This document shows positions 35,162-44,512 of a stretch of DNA of 64,000 nucleotides, in pieces (within the stretch, counting starts at the first letter, position 1; each line of letters opens with the position of its first letter). The stretch spans positions 1 through 64,000 of the forward strand of contig JAHBUL010000004.1 in NCBI GenBank assembly GCA_019638085.1, read 5' to 3'. The notes beneath the pieces are model-generated. The model saw only the letters and a program-made list of their open reading frames with translations. It was not told where the DNA came from and searched no databases. The stretch comes from Flavobacteriales bacterium (GTDB lineage: Bacteria; Bacteroidota; Bacteroidia; Flavobacteriales_F; PHOS-HE28). The position numbers and the translations under genes were made by a program.

Positions 35162-36351
35162 AATTGTTGGTCGTGCTTTCACGTATGCCCTATCCACTGG
35201 AGAAGGGCGATAAGCTGCGCGCCTATCATCTGGTAAAACGATTGGCCAAGCGGCACGAGATATATCTCTTCTGCCTGAGCGACCAACCCACCAAGCCTGC
35301 CGATGAGGAGCATTTGCGCAGCTTCTGCAAGCACTTGGAAGTTGTGCATATCCCTCGGTGGCGTATCCTGCTGCGCATGTTCACCGCCTTTTTCTCCCGC
35401 CTCCCTTTCCAGGTGAGCTACTTCCACCACCGGCACGCTCAACGTGCCATGGACCGCGTGATCGAAAGCTTCCGGCCGGACCATGTGCTTTGTCAACTGG
35501 TGCGTACAACGGAGTACGTGCGCCATCGCTATGCACTCGGCAAGACGATCGACTACATGGATACGTTGAGCAAAGGCATGGAGCGCCGCGCCGAGAACGC
35601 CTCCTTCCCCGTTCGCTACTTCTTCAAGACCGAAACGCGTCGGCTCATCCACTACGAAAACCTCATGTTCGACCTCTTCGATCATCAGGCCATCATCAGT
35701 GCGCAAGACCGCGACCTGCTCTACCACCCCCGGCGCGATGAGGTGGCCGTAGTGCCCAATGGCGTGGATACGGATTATTTCACCCCCAGGGAAACGGTAA
35801 AGACCCACGACCTGCTTTTCACAGGTAATATGAACTACCCGCCCAATATTGACAGTGTGCTCTTTCTGGTACACCGGGTACTGCCCTTGGTACACGCCCA
35901 GCGCCCCGGCACCAGCGTGCTGATCGCCGGGGTGGACCCCGACCAGCGCGTGCGCGAACTGGCCACCCGCGATCCGCATGTTACCGTAAGCGGTTGGGTG
36001 AAGGACATTCGTGATTCATACGCCTCAGCCCGGATCTTCGTCGCGCCGATGCAGATCGGCACCGGACTGCAGAACAAATTGCTGGAGGCCATGGCCATGG
36101 GCATGCCTTGCGTTACCTCGGACCTGGCCAATAATGCCGTAGGTGCTGCACCCAACGAAGCCATTCTCATCGGCCACGAACCCGAGGAGTATGCCGCACA
36201 CATCCTGCACCTGTTGGACAATACCGATGAACGCAAGCGTTTGGCACACAATGCCCTGCAATTCGTGCATCATGCGTTCGATTGGGACCGTGCGGCAGAG
36301 CGTTTGGATAGGCTGATGTTTCCAGAAGGGCAATCCGGAGAGGTTCAATAG
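35158..36351 (+). CDS. glycosyltransferase family 4 protein (second of two)
   Basis: 397 residues. It resembles the sugar transferases of the TIGR03087 group: opening RMPYPLEKGDKLRAYHLVK, QVSYFHHRHAQ, TIDYMDTLSKGMERRAE, VPNGVDTDYF, LLFTGNMNYPPNIDSV and the donor site GTGLQNKLLEAMAMGMPCV. In proteobacteria that group accompanies exosortase/PEP-CTERM loci; none is seen here. It is translationally coupled to the preceding glycosyltransferase (ATGA). The two likely add successive sugars to one glycan, an inference from coupling alone. Confidence 0.88.
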   Translation: MKLLVVLSRMPYPLEKGDKLRAYHLVKRLAKRHEIYLFCLSDQPTKPADEEHLRSFCKHLEVVHIPRWRILLRMFTAFFSRLPFQVSYFHHRHAQRAMDRVIESFRPDHVLCQLVRTTEYVRHRYALGKTIDYMDTLSKGMERRAENASFPVRYFFKTETRRLIHYENLMFDLFDHQAIISAQDRDLLYHPRRDEVAVVPNGVDTDYFTPRETVKTHDLLFTGNMNYPPNIDSVLFLVHRVLPLVHAQRPGTSVLIAGVDPDQRVRELATRDPHVTVSGWVKDIRDSYASARIFVAPMQIGTGLQNKLLEAMAMGMPCVTSDLANNAVGAAPNEAILIGHEPEEYAAHILHLLDNTDERKRLAHNALQFVHHAFDWDRAAERLDRLMFPEGQSGEVQ

Positions 36352-36538
36352 ATGTCAGTTGCTTGGTAGCACGCATGGCCGAACGGGGCACTCGGGATAC
36401 CGAAGTTGTTCTTTGCAACCGGGCACCTGAAACAAGAACAACTGGCAGCTCAGACCATACCCACCGCATTAACCTAACACAGATCCCCGCATTCACCGGC
36501 ACGATTGCCTCCGGGACTTCATCAAGGGATCCCAGCCG

Positions 36539-36571
36539 TTGTACCCCCTGGGTCTCCATATCGTAAATTTG
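36539..36571 (+). promoter_or_regulatory. candidate promoter of ribBA
   Basis: TTG at 36539-36541 and TAAATTTG at 36564-36571 (exact TAnnTTTG) with a 22-nt spacer. The start codon is 43 nt downstream. No FMN-riboswitch conserved core was found in the 263-nt leader region. Confidence 0.5.
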
Positions 36572-36614
36572 CGCCGCGCTTCAAGCATTCTGCAATGTCA
36601 GCGCGCTATATATC

Positions 36615-37835
36615 ATGGTGAACGACCCCCAATTCGATAGTATTGAAAGCGCCATCGCGGATATCCGAGCAGGTAAGCTCGTGATCGTGGTGGATGATGA
36701 AGACAGGGAGAATGAGGGCGACTTCATCACTGCGGCCCGGAATGCCACTCCCGAGGTGGTCAACTTCATGGCCACCCATGGCCGAGGGCTTATCTGCACA
36801 CCGCTTACTGAGGAACGCTGCGACGAGTTGGGCTTGGACCTGATGGTGCAGGACAATACCGCATTGCACGAAACACCTTTCACCGTGAGCATCGACCTGC
36901 GTGGTCATGGCACATCCACCGGCATCAGCGCCAGTGACCGCAGTAAGACCATTCTGGCCCTGATCGACCCGGATACAAAGCCTTCGGATCTGGGACGCCC
37001 GGGCCATATCTTCCCCTTAAAGGCGCGTAACGGCGGTGTGCTCCGCCGCACCGGGCACACGGAGGCCACGGTTGACCTCGCCCGCTTGGCCGGCATGGAA
37101 CCCGTCGGTGTGCTGGTGGAGATCATGAACGAGGATGGCAGCATGGCACGCCTGCCGCAATTGCGCGAGGTGGCGAAGCGTTTCGATCTGAAGTTGATCA
37201 GCATTGAGGACCTGGTGGCCTACCGCATGCGCACGGAGCGTTCCGTGGAACGCGTGGTGGAAGTGAACATGCCCACGGATTACGGTGACTTCCACCTGAC
37301 GGCCTATCGACAGAAGGATACCGGTGAAGAGCATTTGGCATTGGTGAAGGGCACTTGGGAGAAGAACGAACCCGTGCTGGTGCGTATGCATAGCAGCTGC
37401 CTCACGGGTGACATCTTCGGTAGCCGCCGTTGCGATTGCGGGCCACAGTTGCATGCTGCCATGGAAATGGTGCAGCGCGAGGGCAAGGGTGTGGTGGTTT
37501 ACATGCAGCAGGAAGGCCGCGGCATCGGCCTGATGAACAAGCTGAAGGCGTACAAGCTACAGGAGGAAGGAGCGGATACCGTGGAAGCGAACCTGATGCT
37601 GGGCTTCGATATGGATGCACGGGATTACGGTGTGGGAGCACAGATCCTACATGACCTTGGCGTGCGACGGATGCGCCTGCTGACGAACAATCCGAAGAAG
37701 CGTACTGGGCTCGTGGGCTATGGCTTGGAGATCACGGAAAACGTACCGATCCAGATCCTGCCGAATGAGCACAACTTCAAGTACCTGCTCACCAAGAAGC
37801 TGAAGATGGGCCACCATCTGGACCTGGAGGGGTAA
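36615..37835 (+). CDS. ribBA: bifunctional DHBP synthase / GTP cyclohydrolase II
   Basis: 406 residues, two riboflavin-pathway enzymes in one chain. RibB half (about 1-205): [14 protein letters not shown] (catalytic acidic loop), the [11 protein letters not shown] segment and [18 protein letters not shown]; it makes 3,4-dihydroxy-2-butanone 4-phosphate from ribulose 5-phosphate. RibA half (206-406): zinc cysteines Cys262, Cys273 and Cys275 in [19 protein letters not shown], the QQEGRGIGL loop, and LLTNNPKK; it opens GTP to the pyrimidine precursor. Both active sites look intact, so this is not one of the degenerate fusions. The gene appears monocistronic with a candidate promoter at 36539. 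Confidence 0.96.
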   Translation: MVNDPQFDSIESAIADIRAGKLVIVVDDEDRENEGDFITAARNATPEVVNFMATHGRGLICTPLTEERCDELGLDLMVQDNTALHETPFTVSIDLRGHGTSTGISASDRSKTILALIDPDTKPSDLGRPGHIFPLKARNGGVLRRTGHTEATVDLARLAGMEPVGVLVEIMNEDGSMARLPQLREVAKRFDLKLISIEDLVAYRMRTERSVERVVEVNMPTDYGDFHLTAYRQKDTGEEHLALVKGTWEKNEPVLVRMHSSCLTGDIFGSRRCDCGPQLHAAMEMVQREGKGVVVYMQQEGRGIGLMNKLKAYKLQEEGADTVEANLMLGFDMDARDYGVGAQILHDLGVRRMRLLTNNPKKRTGLVGYGLEITENVPIQILPNEHNFKYLLTKKLKMGHHLDLEG

Positions 37836-37981
37836 GTTCCGTGCTCACCCACACGCCATCAGACTGCGCTACGGCTTGAACGTGCTCGCTTTGGTTCACC
37901 TACCAAGCCTACGTGCATGCTGGGCTTCGTGAGGACGCGCATTGTGGCGCGTGCGGATAGCGACTCCGCTCCTCACCTCCC

Positions 37982-40900
37982 TTACTTCTTCTTCTTCTTT
38001 TTGAAGATCGATCCGACCTTACGGAAGAACTCGCCCAGGGTATCGAATTCCTCACGGTATGCGAGACCGGCGCCTTGTGTGGTTTGGGCCTGGTCCACTT
38101 GGTTCAGGTTGCGGTCGTTGCTTTGGCTAAAGGCCTTGAAGCGCAATTTGCCATCCTGGGTCAGACTGTATTCCGCAGAGAAGTCACCGATCACGGAGTT
38201 GGCACCTTGCTGCGTGCCTCCTGCGCCATAGGCCAGCCCCAAGTTTGTGCTCAACTGCAGGCGATCGTTGAAGATGGCCGTACTTACCGCCAGTTCCACT
38301 TCATCCTGGGAGATCACATCACCGGTGCGCCAGTTCACGCCCAGATCGATGTTGCGGCTGAAGGAGCTGAGCCAGTTGCTCAGCTGATTGCTCAGCAGCT
38401 CTGTGCCGGTGGCCGCAGTAGCCCCGCCAAAACCACTGTTGTCCGCAGGAGCCGCCGTGGCATCGCTCGGCAGGAAACGGTTCAGCACGATCAGGGCGAA
38501 CACTTGCTTGTTCATGTCGTCCGTGGTGGCCAATGCACTGTTCACCTGGGTACGCACCCCTTCATCCACTGTGGGCAACTTCACATCAAAGCCGATCTCC
38601 GGATTCATCAGGTTTTGGCTCAGGTGCATGAGCACTTCCACCGGAAAGCGCTTCTTGTAGGCCTCGGTGCGCAATGCCGGTGGCATCACATCGTAGAGAC
38701 TGGCCCTCAGGCGGTACACCGCATCCATGCTGATGATGGCATCAAAGGGATCGCCGAACCAGGTGATGTGGCCACCGGGCTCTACCCCGAAACGCTTGTT
38801 CACCAGATTGCGCAAGGTGAAGAGGTAGTCGCCGTCAACCAGTTCCACATCGCCCTTCATGCTGAAATCGCCCGAGGGCGTCACCGACATGCTGATATTG
38901 CCATTGCCGCGTCCACGCATGATGTCGCCCACTGTGGGATCGAAGATCAGTTCGAAACGGGCCACTGGAGTAACGGCCACTTTCAGGTCGAGCCGGATGC
39001 CACTGAGGTCCACCTGCTGCTCCTGCTCGCCCATTCCATCCCCGCCGGTGAAGCGCACGAAGGGGATGCCACCAACCTCTTGACTGGCTCCCAGCGGGAA
39101 GTGGATGTCCGTGCCTTCCGCAGTGGCCGCATCCACGTTGATGTCGATGTTATCCGCAAAGCCGCTGATGCCAAGCACACCTGTGGCGTACGCTTTGCCG
39201 TAGTAGAGTTCATTGTTGTACGCATCAGTGTCGAGCACCTTCAAGTTGGTCATGTCCATGCTCACATCGAAGTTCCAATCCTTCAGGCCATGATGGATGA
39301 TGGTGCCGTTCGCAATGCCGTAATGGCCTTCATTGTCGTACAATTTCACTTGGTCCAAAGCGAACATGTCCGGGAGGATATCCACCCGGTGGGTGAAACT
39401 GTAGAACGTGTTGAGGTATTGGATCCTCAGACCGGCATTCTCCAGTTCCGCATAGCCGTTGATCTGCGGATCGGAGAAACGGCCGGTAAGGTCGATGAGG
39501 CCGGAGACCTTGCCTTGGATATCACTGATGGCCTCGGGCAGGTACGGATTGATGAAGCCCAGATCAAAGCGATCCATCCGCAGTTGCAAGTCGAGTTCAT
39601 TCTCCTTGCCGGGATTCAACTTTCCTGAAAAGTCGAAGGCGCGTAGGGTATCGCGTTGCAGGGAGCCGTTCACATCGATCACATCATCCCCTTCGTTGAA
39701 GGTGGCGGCGAAGCGGAGATCACCTACTTGGATGTCCTCGATCGCCAAGCTGTCCACACAGAGATAGCTCAGCAAGTAGGGCTCGCCATACAGGTTGAAG
39801 ATCCGCCCATCACCGCTGATCGCGCCGTGTATCACGGGTCCTTCGTACAGCGGTTGCAGGTTCTCCGCGCGTACGTCGTGCAGATCAAAGCTCAAGGAGC
39901 GAGCAGGGTCGCGACTGATGGAGCCGGCCAACCACACCAGCTGGCCCTCGTTCCGGATCATCAAGGAGTCGATCACAATGGTGCTGCTGTCCACTTGGAT
40001 GTGCGCAGTATGCTCGTTGTGCCAGACGCCCCTTCCAAAGTTCACGCTGCTCGGTTCCAGTTCGATCGCCACGGAAGTAGGCCCTTGCACCAAGGCGTTC
40101 AGGTTCACCGTACCACTGGCTGCTTGTTCCTCACTGGCCCAGTCTGCCGCCAAGCTCACCTCGTCCTGATAGGCCTTTCCAGTGATATAGAGGTCGCTCA
40201 AAGCAATGCTATCCTTCTTGATGGTCCCGTTGCCCTTCACACTGAAGGCGAGCAGGTCCATGGTCTTGCCCAAGGTCACATCGAGGGAATCCCCCTTGAA
40301 GCCCTTGAAGCCGAACGAGGGCAGGTGCGCATCCATGTCTAGATCGAAATTGCGGCTATCAAAGTGTCCGCTTGCTTTTGTACCGCTGGCAAGTTCCAGC
40401 CCGGGAGCAACAAGATCCAGTAAGGCCTGAGCAGCATTCACCGTAACAGTGAAGTCGAAGTCCTGCGGCTGCTGCTCATACTGCACCTCGTTCTGCAAGG
40501 ATGGGAACACACTGAATATGGTGCTCAGCACAGCACCGGGCAGCAAGGTGGGATAGAAAGTACCCTGCACCAACGCATCCGCCACCGTGCTTTCGAGCTT
40601 CACGTAGGGTATGCCGTTCTCGCGCCATGCATCCAATGCGATGTCACCCAAATAGAGGTCCACGGAATCCTGGCAATAACTCACATCCCGCATACGCACC
40701 ATGCCTTGTAGGCTATCCGGTGCGAGTTGCCCTTTGGCATTGATGCTCATGTGTATATCACTATAGCCCTCCCCTCCGATCACGCCTAGGGCACGTAGAT
40801 CCAACCGGCGCACGTCGGCGGTGAAGTCCACGTCCGGCCAACGGCCACGTAGATCAGCAAGGCCGTTGAAGTCCATCACCAACTTGGGGTCGTTGCAGTG

Positions 40901-42439
40901 CAACTCTCCATTGAACAGGTTCTTCTCCAGCTTCCCGTTCAATGTGATGCTCCTGATGGTGTAGTGCTCCAAGCCAAGTTCAGGAACACTCCCCTCGATC
41001 TCGGCTTCCATGGAGGCCAGGTCCTTGCCTCTGGCGGATACTTTGGTATCCATGGCGATCCGTCCCACTGCACTGCTATTAAGCACTTTTCCGAGATCGA
41101 AGCCATCGGTGGCCAGCTTCCCTTTCAACTCAAAGACCTTCGATACCGTATCCCGCTCGTAGGAGATGTCGCTACGCAGCGAACCGGCTTGGGTGAAAGC
41201 ACTGCCGTACGTGGTGAAGGAGTTGACGAATCCAGTGAAGTTGCCATTGAACGACATGGCCCCCAAGCGCTGCACTTCAGGTGGAAGGACCAATGTCCTC
41301 TTGCTGGTGAAGGGTGGCATCGGGAGCATGGACAGGTCTCCGGGGTTGGTACGGATCTGTTCGGCATCCAGCAGGATGAACGTGTTGGCAAAGTCCGGCA
41401 GGCCCGTCAGTTCGACGTCGCCCCGGAACATCGATCGGTCCCCGAAGTACAGATCCATTCGCCGACCCTTCAGCTCGTTCACGCGCCCTTGCACGCGGCC
41501 CTTCAATGCAATGGAGTAATCCACGCCTTCCAGGTCCGGCGCGAATAAGGACACATCAGCGAACTGAAGCCGAGAGCTGTCCAGGCGCGCATCCATGAAG
41601 ACACGGGTATTGAACTCATCAAAGTCGCCCAGGTCCTCGGATCGTAGATCGAGGTCGCCTCGGATGTCGCTACCGATGCTCCCCGCCTGCTGCGACCCAG
41701 TGATCAAGTGAAGTCCGGCGACCCGGATCCCGCGAGGGGCCACGCGAGCTGCTCCACTTAGCTGCTCCACCACCAGGCCGCTGTGGTCGGTAAAGGAGAG
41801 ACGATCAAAATGGAACAATACGGAATCGCCGGAGAGCAGAAAGTCACGACCAATGACATCCGCGGAAGGAATGTCCACGTGGCTGACATCCACTCCGAAC
41901 GGGATACGTGCAGAATGCTCATCGTTATACGTGAAATGAAGTTCGCGAATGTCCACTTGGGCACAACGCACTGTCCACGCCGGCGCAGCCACAGTATCCG
42001 TACCTGTGGGTGTGGAGAGTTTGTTCAGGAGGTTGGTGAGGTTACTATGTGGGTCGTCGGCTGCACGGTCCAGTGCGAAGCGTGAGCGGTGCAATTCCAC
42101 ACGGCGGGCCTCGACCAAATGGTTCTTTGCCTGGATCTTCAGCCCACGTATCCAGATCTCGTCCGCTGCCACCAAGGTGTCTCCTTTCAGGTCTGCGACG
42201 AACACGCCGTGCAAGCGGTTGGGGCCGAAGAGCCGGAGTTCCACGCGCTCGACCCGGAATTCAGCACCCAGTTTGGCGCTCAGGTTGGCACTGAGCCGGT
42301 GGGCCAATTCAGTCTGCACCGCTGGGGTCATCAGCGCGCCCACCAAAGCCGCCAGCAGGAAGAAGAGCGCGAAAAGCACACGAAAAACCCGGCGGCCGGT
42401 GCGCCACGGTTTGATGTGTTTCTTCTTTTTACCTGCCAT
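37982..42439 (-). CDS. tamB: TamB-family translocation and assembly module protein
   Basis: 1485 residues. One N-terminal signal-anchor (about 17-38), then a very long beta-rich periplasmic body of repeated AsmA/TamB-like units, and at the C terminus the TamB (DUF490) domain with RGRGNGNISMSVTPSGDFSMKG (written here only in part) and LVDGDYLFTLRNLVNKRF. TamB-like proteins form a hydrophobic groove spanning the periplasm and are linked to outer-membrane protein assembly and lipid transfer. The tail is unusually basic, ending FRKVGSIFKKKKKK. It is divergent from tsaD with 73 nt between starts, an arrangement I know from other Bacteroidota. Confidence 0.93.
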   Translation of the reverse strand: MAGKKKKHIKPWRTGRRVFRVLFALFFLLAALVGALMTPAVQTELAHRLSANLSAKLGAEFRVERVELRLFGPNRLHGVFVADLKGDTLVAADEIWIRGLKIQAKNHLVEARRVELHRSRFALDRAADDPHSNLTNLLNKLSTPTGTDTVAAPAWTVRCAQVDIRELHFTYNDEHSARIPFGVDVSHVDIPSADVIGRDFLLSGDSVLFHFDRLSFTDHSGLVVEQLSGAARVAPRGIRVAGLHLITGSQQAGSIGSDIRGDLDLRSEDLGDFDEFNTRVFMDARLDSSRLQFADVSLFAPDLEGVDYSIALKGRVQGRVNELKGRRMDLYFGDRSMFRGDVELTGLPDFANTFILLDAEQIRTNPGDLSMLPMPPFTSKRTLVLPPEVQRLGAMSFNGNFTGFVNSFTTYGSAFTQAGSLRSDISYERDTVSKVFELKGKLATDGFDLGKVLNSSAVGRIAMDTKVSARGKDLASMEAEIEGSVPELGLEHYTIRSITLNGKLEKNLFNGELHCNDPKLVMDFNGLADLRGRWPDVDFTADVRRLDLRALGVIGGEGYSDIHMSINAKGQLAPDSLQGMVRMRDVSYCQDSVDLYLGDIALDAWRENGIPYVKLESTVADALVQGTFYPTLLPGAVLSTIFSVFPSLQNEVQYEQQPQDFDFTVTVNAAQALLDLVAPGLELASGTKASGHFDSRNFDLDMDAHLPSFGFKGFKGDSLDVTLGKTMDLLAFSVKGNGTIKKDSIALSDLYITGKAYQDEVSLAADWASEEQAASGTVNLNALVQGPTSVAIELEPSSVNFGRGVWHNEHTAHIQVDSSTIVIDSLMIRNEGQLVWLAGSISRDPARSLSFDLHDVRAENLQPLYEGPVIHGAISGDGRIFNLYGEPYLLSYLCVDSLAIEDIQVGDLRFAATFNEGDDVIDVNGSLQRDTLRAFDFSGKLNPGKENELDLQLRMDRFDLGFINPYLPEAISDIQGKVSGLIDLTGRFSDPQINGYAELENAGLRIQYLNTFYSFTHRVDILPDMFALDQVKLYDNEGHYGIANGTIIHHGLKDWNFDVSMDMTNLKVLDTDAYNNELYYGKAYATGVLGISGFADNIDINVDAATAEGTDIHFPLGASQEVGGIPFVRFTGGDGMGEQEQQVDLSGIRLDLKVAVTPVARFELIFDPTVGDIMRGRGNGNISMSVTPSGDFSMKGDVELVDGDYLFTLRNLVNKRFGVEPGGHITWFGDPFDAIISMDAVYRLRASLYDVMPPALRTEAYKKRFPVEVLMHLSQNLMNPEIGFDVKLPTVDEGVRTQVNSALATTDDMNKQVFALIVLNRFLPSDATAAPADNSGFGGATAATGTELLSNQLSNWLSSFSRNIDLGVNWRTGDVISQDEVELAVSTAIFNDRLQLSTNLGLAYGAGGTQQGANSVIGDFSAEYSLTQDGKLRFKAFSQSNDRNLNQVDQAQTTQGAGLAYREEFDTLGEFFRKVGSIFKKKKKK

Positions 42440-42512
42440 CCTTCCCTAGCTTCGGGCCGTCGTTGCAAGCTTCGGGCCTGATCGGCCAAATTAACCCTGC
42501 CACATCCCCATC

Positions 42513-43526
42513 GTGCATCAAGTGATCCTCGGCATTGAAAGTTCCTGCGACGAGACCGCTGCTGCGGTCCTTGTGGATGGTATGCTCCGCTCCAACGTGA
42601 TTGCCTCCCAAGAAGTACATGCCAAGTGGGGTGGCGTGGTTCCGGAATTGGCCAGCAGGGCGCATCAGGAGCATATTGTTCCTGTGGTTCGTGAAGCATT
42701 GGATAAAGCCGGGGTGAAGAAGGAAGATCTGGATGCCGTGGCATTCACCCGTGGCCCTGGCCTGATCGGGGCCCTGTTGGTAGGTACTTGTTTTGCACGC
42801 TCTTTGGCCCAAGCCCTGGAGATCCCGCTGCTGGCAGTGGACCATGTGCAGGCCCATGTGATGGCACATTTCATCAACGATGGAGAAGAACGGCCGATGC
42901 CTGACTTCCCGTTCCTGAACCTGACCGTGAGCGGGGGCCATTCCCAGCTGGTACTGGTTCGCTCCCCGCTGGACATGGAAGTGATCGGCACCACACTCGA
43001 TGACGCCGCTGGTGAGGCGTTTGACAAAGGGGCCAAGGTGCTGGGCCTCCCCTATCCCGGTGGGCCCTTAGTGGACAAGTATGCGCGAACCGGAGATCCG
43101 GACCGCTTTGTCTTGCCCAAGCCGGCCATTACCGGTCTGGACCTGAGCTTCAGTGGGATCAAGACCGCCTTCGTAGCCTTGGTGAACAGGGGGGAAATGA
43201 TGCAGCCCGGCTTCAAGGAGACCGAGTGTGATCACCTCTGCGCATCGCTGCAAAAGGCGATCATCGACCACCTGATGGCCAAGATGCGCCGCGCCATTCG
43301 TCAGCACGAGGTGGAGCGCATCGGCATTGCAGGCGGGGTGGCCGCCAATAGCGGTCTGCGCAAGCGCTTGCTGGAACTGGGTGAACGGGAGGGAGTGAAG
43401 GTCTTCATCCCACCTTTTGCCTATTGCACGGACAATGCGGCCATGATCGCCATGGCGGGCCATCACTTGCTGGAGGCGGGACGACTGGCCACCTTGGACG
43501 TGGTACCCATAGCCCGCATCCATTGA
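42513..43526 (+). CDS. tsaD: tRNA N6-threonylcarbamoyladenosine synthase subunit TsaD
   Basis: 337 residues with a GTG start (VHQVILGIESSCDET). TsaD transfers the threonylcarbamoyl group to A37 of ANN-decoding tRNAs. The ASKHA fold shows GIESSCDETAAAVL, FTRGPGLIGALLVG, the metal-binding His111 and His115 in DHVQAHVMAH, LTVSGGHSQLVLV, LDDAAGEAFDKGAKVLGLPYPGG (two overlapping family motifs) and the IAGGVAANSGLR phosphate loop. Length and motif spacing are standard. A TTG within its last codons forms part of the promoter of the next gene. Confidence 0.96.
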   Translation: MHQVILGIESSCDETAAAVLVDGMLRSNVIASQEVHAKWGGVVPELASRAHQEHIVPVVREALDKAGVKKEDLDAVAFTRGPGLIGALLVGTCFARSLAQALEIPLLAVDHVQAHVMAHFINDGEERPMPDFPFLNLTVSGGHSQLVLVRSPLDMEVIGTTLDDAAGEAFDKGAKVLGLPYPGGPLVDKYARTGDPDRFVLPKPAITGLDLSFSGIKTAFVALVNRGEMMQPGFKETECDHLCASLQKAIIDHLMAKMRRAIRQHEVERIGIAGGVAANSGLRKRLLELGEREGVKVFIPPFAYCTDNAAMIAMAGHHLLEAGRLATLDVVPIARIH

Positions 43527-43552
43527 TCCAGGCAGGAGGTCAGCTATATTTG
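43523..43552 (+). promoter_or_regulatory. promoter of the TPR gene, implying a leaderless mRNA
   Basis: TTG at 43523-43525 (overlapping the tsaD stop), a 19-nt spacer, then TATATTTG at 43545-43552, an exact TAnnTTTG. The ATG follows only 5 nt later, so the expected transcription start falls at or within a few bases of the start codon. Confidence 0.65.
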
Positions 43553-43557
43553 CAAGT

Positions 43558-44508
43558 ATGGCCATCCACCGGTTCACCTCCCTCCTTCTTGTTTTCCTGC
43601 TCCAGTTCGGCATCAGCGTTCTCGCACAGGAAGCCAATGTCCTCATCGCCGAAGGGGACAGCCTCCTGGAGGTCAACAGCGGCAACAAGGCGATGGAGAA
43701 ATTCAATGCTGCCCTGGACCTGGGTGCCACTGCTGATGCCTACGCGGCCCGCGCACGAGGTTGGTTCTATTTGGGCAAATACGACCAGTTCATGGCCGAT
43801 GAACGGAAGGCGTTGAGCATGGACAGCCTGCATGTGAAAGCCAATTACCAGCGTGCACTCTATGCTGCGCGTACCGAAGATCACTTCAACACGGTCCTGT
43901 TCTCAACACATGTAGTGGATGTTGCAACCGACGCCGAGCTTCGTAAAAGGGCCTTGGTGCTACGCGGTGAGGCCGAAGCCGGGTTGAGCATGACCGATAA
44001 GGCCATTGCCGACCTCAACGAAGGGTTGAAGGGTAACAACGAGAATTTCCCTGCCATGAAAACCTTGGCGCGGCTGTACGATAAGATCGGGGATCCGGCG
44101 GCAAGCCTGTCCGTGCTTGAGAAGCTGTGCGAACTGCAACCGGATGACATCGGGAATTGGACCAACCGAGGCTTTGAGCTGAGCCGACTGGAGCGTTACG
44201 AGGAGGCCACCCAAGTGCTGGACCATGCCTTGACGATCGACAAGGATGAGCCCGTGGTACTGAGCAACATGGCCTATGCACAACTGATGCTCGGGCGTGA
44301 TAAGGAGGCCTTTACCAATGTGAACCGCAGCTTGAGGTCGGATGCGACGAATCCATATGCGTTACGCACACGTGCCCTACTATATCTGCGCAAGGGAGAT
44401 CGGGACAAGGCCTGCAACGACCTCACCCTATCCAAGGCCATGGGCGGCGCGCCCGAGGTGGACGGTCTGGTGAAGCAGCATTGCTCGGGAATGCCCAAAA
44501 AGCGCTGA
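43558..44508 (+). CDS. secreted TPR-repeat protein
   Basis: 316 residues. A signal peptide (about 1-23, FTSLLLVFLLQFGISVLAQ) precedes about seven tetratricopeptide repeats, for example AMEKFNAALDLGATADAYAA, ALSMDSLHVKANYQRALYAA, AIADLNEGLKGNNENFPAMK and ATQVLDHALTIDKDEPVVLS. It ends MPKKR without a sorting tail. TPR proteins act as periplasmic scaffolds; no partner can be named. It is convergent with the next gene (4 nt between stops) and has its own promoter inside the end of tsaD. Confidence 0.85.
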   Translation: MAIHRFTSLLLVFLLQFGISVLAQEANVLIAEGDSLLEVNSGNKAMEKFNAALDLGATADAYAARARGWFYLGKYDQFMADERKALSMDSLHVKANYQRALYAARTEDHFNTVLFSTHVVDVATDAELRKRALVLRGEAEAGLSMTDKAIADLNEGLKGNNENFPAMKTLARLYDKIGDPAASLSVLEKLCELQPDDIGNWTNRGFELSRLERYEEATQVLDHALTIDKDEPVVLSNMAYAQLMLGRDKEAFTNVNRSLRSDATNPYALRTRALLYLRKGDRDKACNDLTLSKAMGGAPEVDGLVKQHCSGMPKKR

Positions 44509-44512
44509 GGGG

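Noticed and set aside
35158-36351. Exosortase / PEP-CTERM locus
   Set aside because: One glycosyltransferase resembles the associated family, but no exosortase, PEP-CTERM protein or polysaccharide export genes occur in the window.
36352-36614. FMN riboswitch ahead of ribBA
   Set aside because: The conserved core segments of the RFN element could not be found in the leader; a plain TAnnTTTG promoter is present instead.
38075-39628. 517-codon frame antisense to tamB
   Set aside because: Shadow of tamB, without start context or domain character.
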